Source: Gracilimonas sp046602855
Lineage (GTDB): Bacteria; Bacteroidota; Rhodothermia; Balneolales; Balneolaceae
NCBI RefSeq assembly: GCF_046602855.1
Contig: NZ_JBKINJ010000001.1
Span: forward strand, 1-64,000
Direction: 5' to 3'
Length of the DNA: 64,000 nt
Both the position numbers and the translations under genes were made by a program. The notes under the pieces are model-generated. The model saw nothing but the letters and a program-made list of their open reading frames with translations. It was not told where the DNA came from and did no database searches. Below, piece by piece: positions 27,060-36,206 of the stretch (the first letter of the stretch is position 1; every line of letters begins with the position of its first letter).

Positions 27060-27281
27060 CTCCCTTTGAAGGGAGAGACTAAAATCAGTTCACTGATTTT
27101 ACCGTGGGATGTCAGTGGCTTGCGTCGCGAACCGATCCTGTTCCACCACCGCACAAGCGAGGCGCTTGCGCTAGTTGCGAGGGATGTGAGTGCCAATATA
27201 AAGCAACCAAGCCAAATCCAACCCCGTACATCCACCGCCCGGCTTCGCATTCGCTCAGCCCGACACCTCCTTCGAAGGAGG
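27060..27281 (+). repeat. R2 element, two-ended, about 220 bp
   Basis: Left end: palindrome CTCCCTTTGAAGGGAG, then the second palindrome TAAAATCAG...CTGATTTTA, then GGGATGTCAGTGG. Right end: TACATCCACCGCC, the palindrome of the GCCGGGCT/AGCCCGGC type, then CCTCCTTCGAAGGAGG. The interior (about 120 bp, with GCGCTTGCGCTAGTTGCGAGG) carries no ORF. It looks like a MITE-type derivative. Confidence 0.8.
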
Positions 27282-27423
27282 AATTCCCGGGGTTGTATTG
27301 TATTCCTGAGCCTTTTGCTGTAGTTGTTGAATTAGAAGCTGAGGCTTTCGGAACGGCATTGCAAAGTAAAGACCTTGGTAAGGAGCCCCCGTCTACGGTC
27401 CTCCGTCATCGGTCCTCAATAAA

Positions 27424-27530
27424 CAACGAAGCAATCTCTCTGTAACCACCACCCAAGTCATCCCGGTCAAGCCGAAGCGAATGCGGAGGCCCAGAACCGG
27501 GATCTCCCTGAATTGATTTCCCAAATCCAA
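27424..27530 (+). repeat. R3 repeat, diverged copy
   Basis: ACGAAGCAATCTCTCTG and CATCCCGGTCAAGCCGAAGC... ACCGGGATCTCCCTGAA, close to the left half of the copy at 35525. No gene is present from 26.7 to 28.27 kb. Confidence 0.65.
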
Positions 27531-27707
27531 TAAGACTTGCCTATTCATACCCGGTTGCTCGTATTAGCTACCCCTCTTTGTTTCTCCCCTTACACAGGGG
27601 AGAAGACGTAGGAGCCAGTAATGGTTGGGATATAATAACAGTGGCATGAGTGGCAACCTTTTTTGAGCCAAATAAAGCCACGAATTCAGACCAAGGCAGG
27701 GGAAAAT

Positions 27708-27929
27708 CTCCCTTTGAAGGGAGAGGCTAAAATCAGTTCACTGATTTTACCGTGGGATGTGAGTGGCTTGCGTCGCGAACCGATCCTGTTCCACCACCGC
27801 ACAAGCGAGACGCTTGCGCTAGTTGCGAGGGGTGTTAGTGCCAATATAAGGCAACCAAGCCAAATCCGACCCCATACATCCACCGCCAGGCTTCGCATTC
27901 GCTCAGCCCGACACCTCCTTCAAAGGAGA
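27708..27929 (+). repeat. R2 element, two-ended, second copy
   Basis: Same ends and interior as 27060-27281; the two copies are about 650 bp apart and differ by few changes. The right palindrome is CCTCCTTCAAAGGAG. Confidence 0.8.
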
Positions 27930-27974
27930 AATTTCCGGTGCTCTATTATACGGCTAAGTCATGCATTGAGTTCA

Positions 27975-28250
27975 ATATTGAATGTTCTATCCCCCTTGAA
28001 CCTTGCACCTAAAACCTTGAACCTAATTCAAACCCCGTACATCCACCGCCAAGCTTCGCATTCGCTCAGCCCGGCACCTCCTTCGAAGGAGGAATTTCCG
28101 GTGCTCTATTATGCGATTAAGTCATGCATTGAGTTAAATATTGAATGTTGAATGTTCTATCCCCCTTGAACCTTGCGCCTAAAATCTTGAACCTAATTCA
28201 AACTCAAAACTATTAATTCCTTATCTTTAAAATCCTTCAAAATCAAAAAA
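27975..28250 (+). repeat. R2 right ends and heptad arrays, tandem duplication
   Basis: A block with ATGCATTGAGTT, CTTGAACCTTGCACCTAAAAC-type heptads and an R2 right end (28035-28092) is repeated, so GTGCTCTATTATNCG, TTGAATGTTC and the heptads occur twice (about 27940-28030 and 28100-28200). This suggests a local duplication of about 130 bp. Confidence 0.65.
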
Positions 28251-28267
28251 TATAGCAAGACAGTAAT

Positions 28268-29443
28268 ATGAAAATAGCCGTAGCCGGAACAGGATATGTC
28301 GGACTTTCACTTTCCGTTCTTTTAGCGCAACACCATGAGGTGGTTGCCCTCGATATTGTGGAAGAAAAAGTGAATATGATCAATGAGAGAACGTCGCCTA
28401 TTGCCGATCCTGAGATCGAGGACTTTATGAAGAACAGGGATGATCTGAACCTGAAGGCTACCCTTGACAAGCGTGAGGCTTATGAAGGAGCCGAGTTTGT
28501 GATCATAGGCACGCCCACGAACTATGATTCTGAGACCAATGAATTTGACACGCGATCGGTGGAGTCGGTTATCAGGGATGTGATGGAGATCAATGCGGAT
28601 GCTGTGATGGTTATCAAATCAACCGTTCCGGTGGGATATGTAAACAGTGCCAAAGAGAAATTCGGAACCGAAAACCTGATATTTTCGCCTGAATTCCTGA
28701 GGGAAGGCAAGGCCCTGCATGATAATTTATACCCATCCCGCATTGTAGTGGGTGAACGATCCGAGCGTGCCAAGACCTTTGCTGCTCTATTGGAAGAGGG
28801 AGCCGCTGACGATGCCGGTGACATTCAGATCCTATTTACTGACAGTACGGAGGCCGAGGCCATTAAGTTGTTTTCAAACACTTATCTGGCTATGCGGGTC
28901 GCCTATTTCAACGAGTTGGATACCTACTGCGAGACACATGGTCTGAGTACAGAACAGGTTGTGAGGGGCGTGGGGCTCGATCCCAGGATCGGAGATCATT
29001 ATAACAATCCATCGTTCGGCTATGGTGGTTACTGTCTGCCGAAAGATACCAAACAGCTGCTGGCTAACTTCGAGGATGTGCCCAATAACCTTATCAAAGC
29101 CATTGTGGATGCCAACACTACCCGAAAAGATTTTGTGGCACGGCAGGTTTGGAAGAACGATCCAAAGGTGGTTGGTATATACAGATTGGTGATGAAACAG
29201 GGTTCGGATAATTTCCGTGAAAGTGCCATTCAGGGCATCATGAAGCGTATCAAAGCCAAGGGGATCGAGGTGGTGGTGTATGAACCTTATCTGAAGCAGG
29301 ACGAATTCTACCACTCCCGTGTGATCCGTGACCTGGATGAATTCAAGGATATCTCCGAAGTGATCGTAGCCAACCGCATGGTGGATGAGATCCGGGATGT
29401 GAAGGATAAGGTGTATACCCGGGATCTGTTTGGGAATAATTGA
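28268..29443 (+). CDS. ugd: UDP-glucose 6-dehydrogenase
   Basis: 391 residues, the short form of the family. It would oxidise UDP-glucose to UDP-glucuronate with NAD. The Rossmann motif AGTGYVGLSLS is at residues 6-16, STVPVGYVN and the FSPEFLREGKA block follow, and the catalytic cysteine is in FGYGGYCLPKDTKQLL near residue 255. It stands alone between repeats and is about 1.5 kb from the main locus, but it could feed a uronic acid into the polymer. Galacturonic acid or GlcNAc-type variants are less likely given the GYGGYCLPKDT motif. Confidence 0.92.
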   Translation: MKIAVAGTGYVGLSLSVLLAQHHEVVALDIVEEKVNMINERTSPIADPEIEDFMKNRDDLNLKATLDKREAYEGAEFVIIGTPTNYDSETNEFDTRSVESVIRDVMEINADAVMVIKSTVPVGYVNSAKEKFGTENLIFSPEFLREGKALHDNLYPSRIVVGERSERAKTFAALLEEGAADDAGDIQILFTDSTEAEAIKLFSNTYLAMRVAYFNELDTYCETHGLSTEQVVRGVGLDPRIGDHYNNPSFGYGGYCLPKDTKQLLANFEDVPNNLIKAIVDANTTRKDFVARQVWKNDPKVVGIYRLVMKQGSDNFRESAIQGIMKRIKAKGIEVVVYEPYLKQDEFYHSRVIRDLDEFKDISEVIVANRMVDEIRDVKDKVYTRDLFGNN

Positions 29444-29446
29444 TCT

Positions 29447-29585
29447 TTTGGACCGAAGACGGTGGACCGAGGACCGGGGAATTGAACATCGAACATTCAA
29501 CATTGAATGTTGAAGTTCACCCTTCGGATAATTTGATAATTTGAGCACCGCTCAAAACCCGGTCTACGGTCTTCGGTCCTCCGTC
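29447..29585. repeat. Inverted heptad arrays (GGACCGA / CGGTCCT types)
   Basis: Period-7 units GGACCGA, GACGGTG and GAACATT-type precede CGGTCTA-, CGGTCTT-, CGGTCCT-type units at 29560-29580 in the opposite orientation, so the stretch can fold on itself. Similar pairs lie at 35376-35516. Confidence 0.7.
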
Positions 29586-29598
29586 AACTACGGATAAT

Positions 29599-29746
29599 CT
29601 CCCTTTGAAGGGAGAGGCTAAAATCAGTTCACTGATTTTACCGAGGGATGTTAGTGGTTGATTAATGGTAACAGTGCCAAATCAAACCCCCTACATCCAC
29701 CGCCCGGCTTCACATGCGTTCAGCTAGGCACCTCCTTCAAAGGAGG
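29599..29746 (+). repeat. R2 element, minimal two-ended form (148 bp)
   Basis: Left end CTCCCTTTGAAGGGAG with the TAAAATCAG palindrome and right end CCTCCTTCAAAGGAGG with the GGCT/AGCC palindrome, separated by only about 45 bp. The same minimal form is at 38801-38947. Confidence 0.8.
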
Positions 29747-30000
29747 AATTCCCGGGGTCGTTTTATATTTCTTACACTTTCGTTGTTTTAGTTCTTGAAA
29801 AAGGAATAGTCAACCAAACCTGAATCAAGCACTATCCATCACCCGGGCATTCGCCCAAATGATGGATTATTGCCACATAACTCACCAAAGAGTTCCCTTA
29901 CCCTGCGGCGGTGGATTTTGTTTACATAGCTATTTCGATGTGCCGGAGGGCAAGGGACAGGGATTGGGTTATGAATACCGGCAACCAAACCTGATCGAGC

Positions 30001-30059
30001 CCCGCACATCCACCGCCAGGCTTCACATTCGCTCAGCCCGGCACCTCCTTCAAAGGAGG
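30001..30059 (+). repeat. R2 right end (solo)
   Basis: CACATCCACCGCCAGGCTT through CCTCCTTCAAAGGAGG; no matching left end is seen within 200 bp upstream. Confidence 0.75.
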
Positions 30060-30244
30060 AATTTCCGGTGTTGTTTCATACTTCTGAGTTCTTTGCTGTT
30101 AATGTTACTCTTCCTATCTAAGTACTTAGATAGTGTATGTGTCTTCGATAATATTCCTTAAATAAGCAGTCAAAATTTGTAGAACATATGCCAATTGGAT
30201 ATTTCATTAAATGAATAATGATCAATGAAGAGGTTTTAATTGTC

Positions 30245-30421
30245 ATGAAAGGAAAAGAGTTAAAAGACAAATTTTCGGAGAACCGTTTTACATCTTCAGA
30301 TACCTTGTCGGAAAGTGAATTCAGGAAGGGAATCAAAAAGGCAGAAAAAGGTCCTTTTTATACGGTTCAGGAATCAATGACAGAATTTGAATCGTGGTTA
30401 AAAAAGAGAAAAGAGAAGTAA
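30245..30421 (+). CDS. Antitoxin-like small protein paired with a RelE/ParE toxin remnant
   Basis: 58 residues from ATG 30245 (an upstream ATG at 30218 would add 9). Hydrophilic and helical, MKGKELKDKFSENRF... with an acidic middle and WLKKRKEK at the end. It overlaps the following RelE/ParE-like frame by 28 bp, the usual arrangement of an antitoxin-toxin pair. I do not recognise the antitoxin family beyond that. Confidence 0.55.
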   Translation: MKGKELKDKFSENRFTSSDTLSESEFRKGIKKAEKGPFYTVQESMTEFESWLKKRKEK

Positions 30422-30696
30422 CTGTTTCAGAACAGTTTACTGAAGATCTAAAGTCGGTGTATGAGTACGGAGAAGAGATTTTCGGTGCAGCCTCTGCTAA
30501 AAGTTTTGTGTCGGAAATTTACAGTAAAATTTGGAGCCTGGATCAAACCTGGGCTCACCATCCGGAATGCCGGCATCTGCCAACCAAGCCAATACTAACC
30601 CCGTACATCCTCCGTCAGGCTTCCCATTCGGTCAGCCCGACACCTCCTTCAAAGGAGGAATTCTCCATATCGGTTTTATTCATGACCCATAGTTAG
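30394..30696 (+). pseudogene. RelE/ParE-type toxin truncated by an R2 end
   Basis: The start codon is GTG. The N-terminal part VTVSEQFTEDLKSVYEYGEEIFG...KSFVSEIYSKIWSLD, HHPECRHLP matches the first 60 or so residues of RelE/ParE toxins, which normally have about 90-100. From about 30580 the sequence is that of the R2 repeat (CCAACCAAGCC, TACATCC, CCTCCTTCAAAGGAGG), and the frame runs on as repeat-encoded SHSVSPTPPSKEEF. The C-terminal strands with the toxin's catalytic residues are therefore missing. The toxin is most likely inactive. Confidence 0.85.
30600..30658 (+). repeat. R2 right end inserted into a toxin gene
   Basis: CGTACATCCTCCGTCAGGCT through CCTCCTTCAAAGGAGG, preceded by the interior-type CAACCAAGCC. 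Its position inside a coding frame is direct evidence that this family can insert or recombine into genes. Confidence 0.8.
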
Positions 30697-30753
30697 CTAA
30701 ATAATCACAAATCAAATATATTACATGAGCATATTTTGACTAACACATACGTC

Positions 30754-30984
30754 ATGGAAAACTTTGACCGGATAAAATTTGATCCCAACGTGATGGGTGG
30801 AAAGCCAACCATAAGGGGAATTCGGGTTACTGTTGGGGCAATTGTAGGTTTGGTGGCCTCAGGTTATACAACCCAAAAAATATTGAAAATGTACCCATAT
30901 CTCGAAAAAGAGGATGTAAAACAGGCACTTCAATACGCAGCATGGCGGGCAGATGAACTTGAGCAGCCTTTAGACACGGTATGA
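30754..30984 (+). CDS. DUF433 antitoxin
   Basis: 76 residues from ATG 30754 (an upstream TTG start adds 6 and has less support). The MENFDRIKFDPNVMGGKPTIRGIRVTV opening with GGKPTIRGIRV is the hallmark of DUF433 antitoxins, followed by a winged-helix-like half (ILKMYPYLEKEDVKQAL). Its stop overlaps the start of the DUF5615 toxin (ATGA). It probably represses the operon and neutralises the toxin. Confidence 0.85.
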   Translation: MENFDRIKFDPNVMGGKPTIRGIRVTVGAIVGLVASGYTTQKILKMYPYLEKEDVKQALQYAAWRADELEQPLDTV

Positions 30985-31349
30985 AAATACTGATCGATAT
31001 GAAGTTAACCCCAATATGGGTGGTTACTTTTCAGGATAATGGCTATGAGGCAGTGCATTGGACATCAATAGGAAAGCCTACAGCTTCAGATCGTGAAATT
31101 ATGGAATATGCACTTCAGAATGAATTCGTAGTGTTTACTCATGATTTGGATTTCGGGGATATTTTGGCTGCAACAGGAGCCAACGGACCAAGTGTTATCC
31201 AGATAAGAACTGATGACACTACTCCTGACGCTATAGGAAGTATATTATTAAAGGCTCTGAGTCAATTTGAAGCACGTTTGGAAAATGGAGCGTTGATTAC
31301 ACTTACACCTGCCAAGATGAGAGCCCGGATTTTACCTCTGAGAAGGTAA
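30981..31349 (+). CDS. DUF5615 PIN-like toxin
   Basis: 122 residues. The VILLD-type opening MKILIDMKL, the WTSIGK segment, then FVVFTHDLDFGDILA and IQIRTDDT match the DUF5615 PIN-like family, presumed RNases. The second acidic motif (THDLDFG) is intact, so unlike the neighbouring RelE/ParE remnant this pair looks functional. It overlaps the antitoxin by 4 bp. Confidence 0.85.
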   Translation: MKILIDMKLTPIWVVTFQDNGYEAVHWTSIGKPTASDREIMEYALQNEFVVFTHDLDFGDILAATGANGPSVIQIRTDDTTPDAIGSILLKALSQFEARLENGALITLTPAKMRARILPLRR

Positions 31350-31647
31350 AAGAAAGATTTCCTTGCAAAGAGGAAATCTCGTATCAGCACAGAGGCTCCA
31401 GTCTGAAAGAAGAACCTCCCTAAATCTAATCCCCAAGTAGAATCCAAATCATCCATCACCCCGTTCTCATTTTGTAAAGCCAGTAAACAGATGCCGGCTG
31501 AACGGAATGATGGATTAGGGACTTTAAAAGCACCTCCATCATTCGGCTCACTTTAATTTGGTTCCGAGGTTTATTTCTAAAAGAGCCGGGTGATGGAAAT
31601 CTGGATTGCCGATCATTCCTTTTAACCTCGGAATATACACATCGCTA

Positions 31648-31774
31648 CAAGCGAGACGTTTGCGCTAGTTGCGAGGGATGTGAGTGCCAGTATAAGGCAA
31701 CCAAGCCTAATCCACCCCGCACATCCACCGCCCGGCTTCACATGCGTTCAGCCCGGCACCTCCTTCGAAGGAGG
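31648..31774 (+). repeat. R2 right half with interior
   Basis: Contains the interior TTTGCGCTAGTTGCGAGGGATGTGAGTGCC and the right end to CCTCCTTCGAAGGAGG, but the left palindromes are missing. Confidence 0.75.
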
Positions 31775-32000
31775 AATTTCCGGTGTTTTATTATATTCCT
31801 GAGCCTTCTGCTGTAGTAGTTGTTGAATTAAAAATTGAGGCCTCCGGAACAAAGACCCCGGTCTACGGTCCTCCTCCTCGGTCAAAACTCACAAACTTGC
31901 ACCTTGCACCTAACACCTAAAACCTAAAACCTAAAACCTTGCACCTAACGCCTATCTGCCACTCAAAACTATCCCAACTCTTTTGTAACTTTAGGCAACC
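31775..32000 (+). repeat. Heptad-rich intergenic stretch
   Basis: CGGTCTA/CGGTCCT-type units at 31858-31882, then CCTTGCA- and CCTAAAA-type units at 31900-31960, and CTCAAAA near 31970. The TAACTTTAG hexamer region at about 31987 may be the promoter -7 element for the next gene (Bacteroidota-like consensus TAnnTTTG, partial match). Confidence 0.55.
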
Positions 32001-32021
32001 ATAAAAAAACGGAGAGTTCCT

Positions 32022-32594
32022 ATGAAGAAAATATTACCCCTGATCGTTATCATCACAGCCTTGTTTTCAGCAAGTACCTTTGCACAATTTGAGATCGGAG
32101 CCTCGTATGAGTTACGTGAGGAAGATCCCAAGAACGGATTTGGCATCCGCATTCAAAAAGGTATTCTGCAGCAGCTGCCTATCGTGAATCTTGGAATACG
32201 AGTACACGGCAGTTATTTCAGTGATGAAAACGATGTTTCGCGCGATGGTATCACCTATTCTGAAGACCTGACCAACTATGAATTGGGAGTGTCTGCTATA
32301 GGTGGCGTTTCACTCGGACTTTTAGAGCCCTACGTAGGCCTTGGTTTGGGAACCAATAATTATGATCAGGTTGTAACGGACGTTCAAAATGATCCTAATA
32401 ATTTGAGTCCTGAAACCGGTGATGAAAGCAGTTTGTTCTGGAATATGATGGCCGGTGCCAAAGTATCCATCCTGCCAATGATAAAACCATTTGTTGAATA
32501 CCGCTACACTTCCTATGATCTGGAAAATCCGAACCTGGAGGATGTAAAAGAAAGCAGTGGCATTATTGCTTTCGGTGTGTCTATCAGTTTCTAA
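32022..32594 (+). CDS. Small outer-membrane beta-barrel protein
   Basis: 190 residues with a signal peptide MKKILPLIVIITALFSASTFAQ, then alternating polar and hydrophobic beta strands (EIGASYELR, NLGIRVHGSYF, LEPYVGLGLG, KPFVEYRYTSYDL) ending in IIAFGVSISF, whose final aromatic residue is a typical barrel C-terminus. This resembles an OmpA/OmpX-size eight-stranded barrel. It stands alone and has its own terminator. Confidence 0.8.
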   Translation: MKKILPLIVIITALFSASTFAQFEIGASYELREEDPKNGFGIRIQKGILQQLPIVNLGIRVHGSYFSDENDVSRDGITYSEDLTNYELGVSAIGGVSLGLLEPYVGLGLGTNNYDQVVTDVQNDPNNLSPETGDESSLFWNMMAGAKVSILPMIKPFVEYRYTSYDLENPNLEDVKESSGIIAFGVSISF

Positions 32595-32616
32595 TTGACG
32601 GAATACGTGATCATTA

Positions 32617-32648
32617 AGCGGATGTGAATGTCACGTCCGCTTTTTTTG
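32617..32648 (+). terminator. Rho-independent terminator after the barrel gene
   Basis: Stem AGCGGATGTGA/TCACGTCCGCT of 11 bp (one T-G) with a 3-nt loop, then seven T. Confidence 0.92.
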
Positions 32649-32659
32649 TATGGAATTAC

Positions 32660-33060
32660 ATAATTTAGTGATACGCAAAAGGTGGACTAAAAAGGGTTGC
32701 CAACCAAATAGAGTTGTCATCCTGATCCGCCGGCTGGTGGAGAAGGGTCTTCAAAGCTAGTATTATTTTTGATGCTGATAATCAACTGAGACTCTTCGCG
32801 TTAACATGAAGTGATCGTTATTATAGAGTAGGCGCTCAGAGTGACAACGGTTATTCTGGCTGCCATCCTGAGCGCGTATAAAGTTTTATGAGGCTTTAGG
32901 TAGATCGCGAGGGACTGTGTCCGACTACCGGCGTGATCTCAAAGCTTAAGTCAATTTTGTAGTTTATCATCAAGTGAGATTCTTTGCCTTCAGTTTTATA
33001 AAACAGTCAGAAATAAAAGCGCGAAGGATAAAAAGTTCAGCTTATTTCATTGACTTCACT
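32660..33060. other. Intergenic 400 bp before rel
   Basis: Contains degenerate pieces of a different dispersed motif (TCATCCTGA, AGGGTCTTC, GAGATTCTTTGCC). I see no ORF or clear hairpin; the rel promoter must lie near its end. Confidence 0.4.
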
Positions 33061-33116
33061 TCACATAATGATTTAAACCAACTTAATACCTACTTTTAAC
33101 GGTAGAAAAATAGTAT

Positions 33117-35369
33117 ATGAGCCGAGTTGCTTCCATAGATAAATATGATCTTGAGGGTTATACCCTCGATAACGTTCAGGCTGATGACCTTCAGAACCTG
33201 ATCGAGGTGTGTCAGGAGCACATTCAGGATGTGGATGCGGAGGCTATCACCAAAGCGTTTAAACTCTGTTATCTTTCTCACAAGGAAACGACCCGCGCTT
33301 CCGGTGAACCGTATTATTATCACCCGGTGGAAGTAGCCAAGATCGTGGCAAGTGAGATCAATATTGATGATGTTTCTGTCATCGCTTCGTTGCTGCACGA
33401 TACGGTTGAAGATACCGATGTGAACCTGGACGACATCCGTTACTGGTTCGGGGAAGAAGTGGCGGTCATCATTGACGGGGTGACCAAGATCACGGGCGTT
33501 TTTAAGAGTCGCGACAGCAAGCAGGCCGAGGCTTTTATGAAGCTGCTGCTGACCATGGCGGAGGATATACGCGTGGTGCTTATCAAATTTGCGGATCGCC
33601 TGCATAATATGCGGACGATTCAGCATCTGAAGCGCGATAAGCAGGTTAAGATCGCGTCTGAAACCATGGACCTATACGCCCCGCTGGCTCACCGCTTCGG
33701 CTTATTCCGGATCAAGAATGAACTGGAGGATCTCTGTTTCAAGACCATCGATCCGACTTCCTACAAATTCGTGGCACGCAAGCTTCGGGAGAAAAAAGAG
33801 GACAGGGAAGAGTTCATCAATGAATTCATGGAGCCGATCAAGAATGAGCTCGGCAAGATGAAGCTGAATTTTGAGATCAAGGGCCGGCCGAAGCATATCT
33901 TTTCCATCTACCGAAAGATGCAGCGGCAGCAAAAGCCGTTCGAGGAGATCTATGACCTGTTTGCCATTCGTATCATCCTGGAGGATCCGCACACCAAAGA
34001 AGATTGCTGGAGGGTATATTCCATTATCACGGACTGGTACACCCCGATCCCTGAACGCTTCCGGGATTTCATTTCGGTTCCCAAAGCCAACGGATATCAG
34101 TCGCTGCATACCACGGTGATCACCAACAGAGGCCGTAAGGTGGAGGTGCAGATCCGTACCCGCCGCATGGATGACATTGCCGAAAAAGGCCTGGCGGCCC
34201 ACTGGAAATATAAGGAAGGTGCTCAGCAGGGGTCAGATACCCTCGATAAATTTGTGAGCTGGGTCCGGGATGTCCTGGATAACCCACGTCCTGATGCCGC
34301 AACCGATTTCGTGAAAGATTTTCAGCTGAACCTGTATAAGGATGAGATCTATGTGTTTACTCCGAATGGGGAGTTGAAGACCCTGCCCAGAAATGCTACA
34401 CCTATCGATTTTGCCTTTGAGATCCACAGTGAGATCGGTGAGCGCGCCATGGCGGCTAAGGTGAACGGCAAGATGGTCCCGCTGCGGCAAAAACTTCACA
34501 ATGGGGATCAGGTGGAGATCATTACCGGGAACAAGATCAACCTGAATCCGGATTGGATAGATGATGTGGTAACGCATAAGGCGAAGTCGCGCATCCGGCA
34601 GTTCATCAAGCAGAAGCAGCGGAAAGTGGCTGAAGAAGGCCGCGAGATCTGGGATAAGCGGGCCAAAAAAGGAAGCATTGAGATCTCTGAACAAGAGCTG
34701 AATAAATTTGCCAAGCGATTCAATTTTGAATCCACACAGGAGCTTTTCTTTGATATTGGATCCGGTGTTTTTGAGGTCAAGGATCTGTATAAAGCCGTCA
34801 AGAACTATAAAAGCACCGGTCGGCATGACGATTCTGAGTCTGATGAGTCAGAGAGCAAACAGGTTACAGAAGAGGAGATACAGGATAAATACTTGAGTGA
34901 GGCGCGGTCCTATGGAGATGGTAAATCACTGTATATCAATGGTGAGCTGAGTAATATCAAGTACTCCTATGCCAATTGCTGTAACCCCATTCCCGGTGAT
35001 GATGTGATCGGCTTTATCAGCCGAACCGGCGATATCAAGATCCATCGTGCTATGTGTAATAATGCACAGCATTTGCTGAAGACAGAGGCCGAACGCATCG
35101 TGGATGTCAGCTGGGCTAAGAATCTGGATACCAAATTCCTGGGTGCCATCAAGGTCATCGGTGGTGATCGGGTGGGTATGATCAATGATATCACGGACGT
35201 GTTGTCGAAAGCACTGGAAACGAATATGAAAAGTATCAACGTAAGCAGTGACAGCGGCATGTTCGAGGGCATCATCACCTTGTATGTGGATGGTATCGAT
35301 CATCTGGAACGCATCATGAAGCGCCTGGAGAAGATCGAAGGCGTGAAGAACGTGCTGCGGTATGAGTAG
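33117..35369 (+). CDS. rel: Bifunctional (p)ppGpp synthetase/hydrolase
   Basis: 750 residues, full length for a Rel/SpoT protein. The HD hydrolase domain has H69 and the H94-D95 pair in SLLHDTVEDT with KFADRLHNMRT further on, so hydrolysis should work. The synthetase domain (about residues 240-360) has FAIRIILED and VPKANGYQSLHTTV. TGS (about 400-460, YVFTPNGELKTLPRNATPIDFA), a conserved-cysteine segment (YANCCNPIPGDDVIGFI) and a C-terminal ACT domain follow. Cytosolic stringent-response enzyme. It is a single gene, and its end is followed by heptad arrays. Confidence 0.97.
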   Translation: MSRVASIDKYDLEGYTLDNVQADDLQNLIEVCQEHIQDVDAEAITKAFKLCYLSHKETTRASGEPYYYHPVEVAKIVASEINIDDVSVIASLLHDTVEDTDVNLDDIRYWFGEEVAVIIDGVTKITGVFKSRDSKQAEAFMKLLLTMAEDIRVVLIKFADRLHNMRTIQHLKRDKQVKIASETMDLYAPLAHRFGLFRIKNELEDLCFKTIDPTSYKFVARKLREKKEDREEFINEFMEPIKNELGKMKLNFEIKGRPKHIFSIYRKMQRQQKPFEEIYDLFAIRIILEDPHTKEDCWRVYSIITDWYTPIPERFRDFISVPKANGYQSLHTTVITNRGRKVEVQIRTRRMDDIAEKGLAAHWKYKEGAQQGSDTLDKFVSWVRDVLDNPRPDAATDFVKDFQLNLYKDEIYVFTPNGELKTLPRNATPIDFAFEIHSEIGERAMAAKVNGKMVPLRQKLHNGDQVEIITGNKINLNPDWIDDVVTHKAKSRIRQFIKQKQRKVAEEGREIWDKRAKKGSIEISEQELNKFAKRFNFESTQELFFDIGSGVFEVKDLYKAVKNYKSTGRHDDSESDESESKQVTEEEIQDKYLSEARSYGDGKSLYINGELSNIKYSYANCCNPIPGDDVIGFISRTGDIKIHRAMCNNAQHLLKTEAERIVDVSWAKNLDTKFLGAIKVIGGDRVGMINDITDVLSKALETNMKSINVSSDSGMFEGIITLYVDGIDHLERIMKRLEKIEGVKNVLRYE

Positions 35370-35375
35370 TATTGA

Positions 35376-35516
35376 TTGACCGAAGACCGAAGACGGTGGA
35401 CGGGAATATCGAACATTCAGCATTCAACATTGAGTTTTGAAGTTCACCTTAGGTTGATTTGATAATTTGAGCATCGCTCAAAACCCGGTCTCCGGTCTTC
35501 CGTCCTCGGTCCTTAA
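35376..35516. repeat. Inverted heptad arrays after rel
   Basis: GACCGAA- and ACATTCA-type units at 35378-35440 face CGGTCTC-, CGGTCTT-type units at 35485-35516. This is the same design as at 29447-29585. Confidence 0.7.
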
Positions 35517-35524
35517 TAAAAAAA

Positions 35525-35678
35525 ACGAAGCAATCTGCCTAAATTGACCACCCAAGTCATCCCGGACAAGACGAAAAGAAGTGGAGTCGCCGATCCGGGA
35601 TCTCCCTGAATTGAGCTCCCAAGCAGTTCAGGGAGATTGCCACGGCTCTTGCTTCGCAGAGAGCCTCGCAATGACCTG
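35525..35678 (+). repeat. R3 repeat copy
   Basis: Contains CGAAGCAATCTGCC at the left, ATCCGGGATCTCCCTGAATTG inside (abbreviated), CAGGGAGATTGCCACGGCTC and CTCGCAATGACC at the right. Confidence 0.75.
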
Positions 35679-35783
35679 CCTTTGGTGTATGATGCAGCAA
35701 ATCCTGTAAACTCCGGTTCAAAATTACATCGAATAAAGCTGAGGATGTGTCCGGTCTTCGGTCCTCCTTCGAAGGAGGATTTT

Positions 35784-35947
35784 TTGAATATCGAATATCC
35801 AACAAGGAACATCCAATATTGAAGTTGTTTAATGATAAGCATCATAATTACCTGAACCGGTGAAGTCTTCCGGTTCACAAGCGAAGGGTTTACAAATAAT
35901 GTAATCTGCAATGAGATACACTTTATTAACCCTTCGCGGATACGGGC
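35784..35947 (-). repeat. R1 structured repeat (copy D)
   Basis: Cleanest copy: heptad lead-in AATATCC/AACATCC, hairpins ATGATAAGCATCAT, GAACCGG/CCGGTTC, and CGAAGGGTTT paired with TTAACCCTTCG around 39 nt. Confidence 0.8.
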
Positions 35948-36206
35948 AACTAAGCGTGAAGAGATTGTCAGCTGACACCCCGGTCCACGGTCCTCCGTCA
36001 TCGGTCTGATCTGCATAACACTGTTAAGTTAAGACTATAGTTTATAATGCAGTTAGGGTAGATTTTTAATCAACTTATCTTTACAATGATCAATATTTAT
36101 TCGTGTTAGCTAAAAAGTACTAACAAAAGTACGTATGCGAATAGTAGGAAGGACAAAAAATACATTGCGATCGTAAAGGTTAGCAGAAAAACTAAATAAT
36201 AATACT

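Noticed and set aside
28874..29548. Open frame of 224 codons opposite to ugd
   Set aside because: Antisense shadow of a conserved gene; histidine-rich composition with no recognisable fold.
29859..30161. Open frame of 100 codons before the antitoxin gene
   Set aside because: It runs through an R2 right end (coding ...LHIRSARHLLQRRNF...), which also appears in other R2 copies; a repeat artefact.
33702..34826. Open frames opposite to rel
   Set aside because: Antisense shadows; the plus-strand domains are complete.
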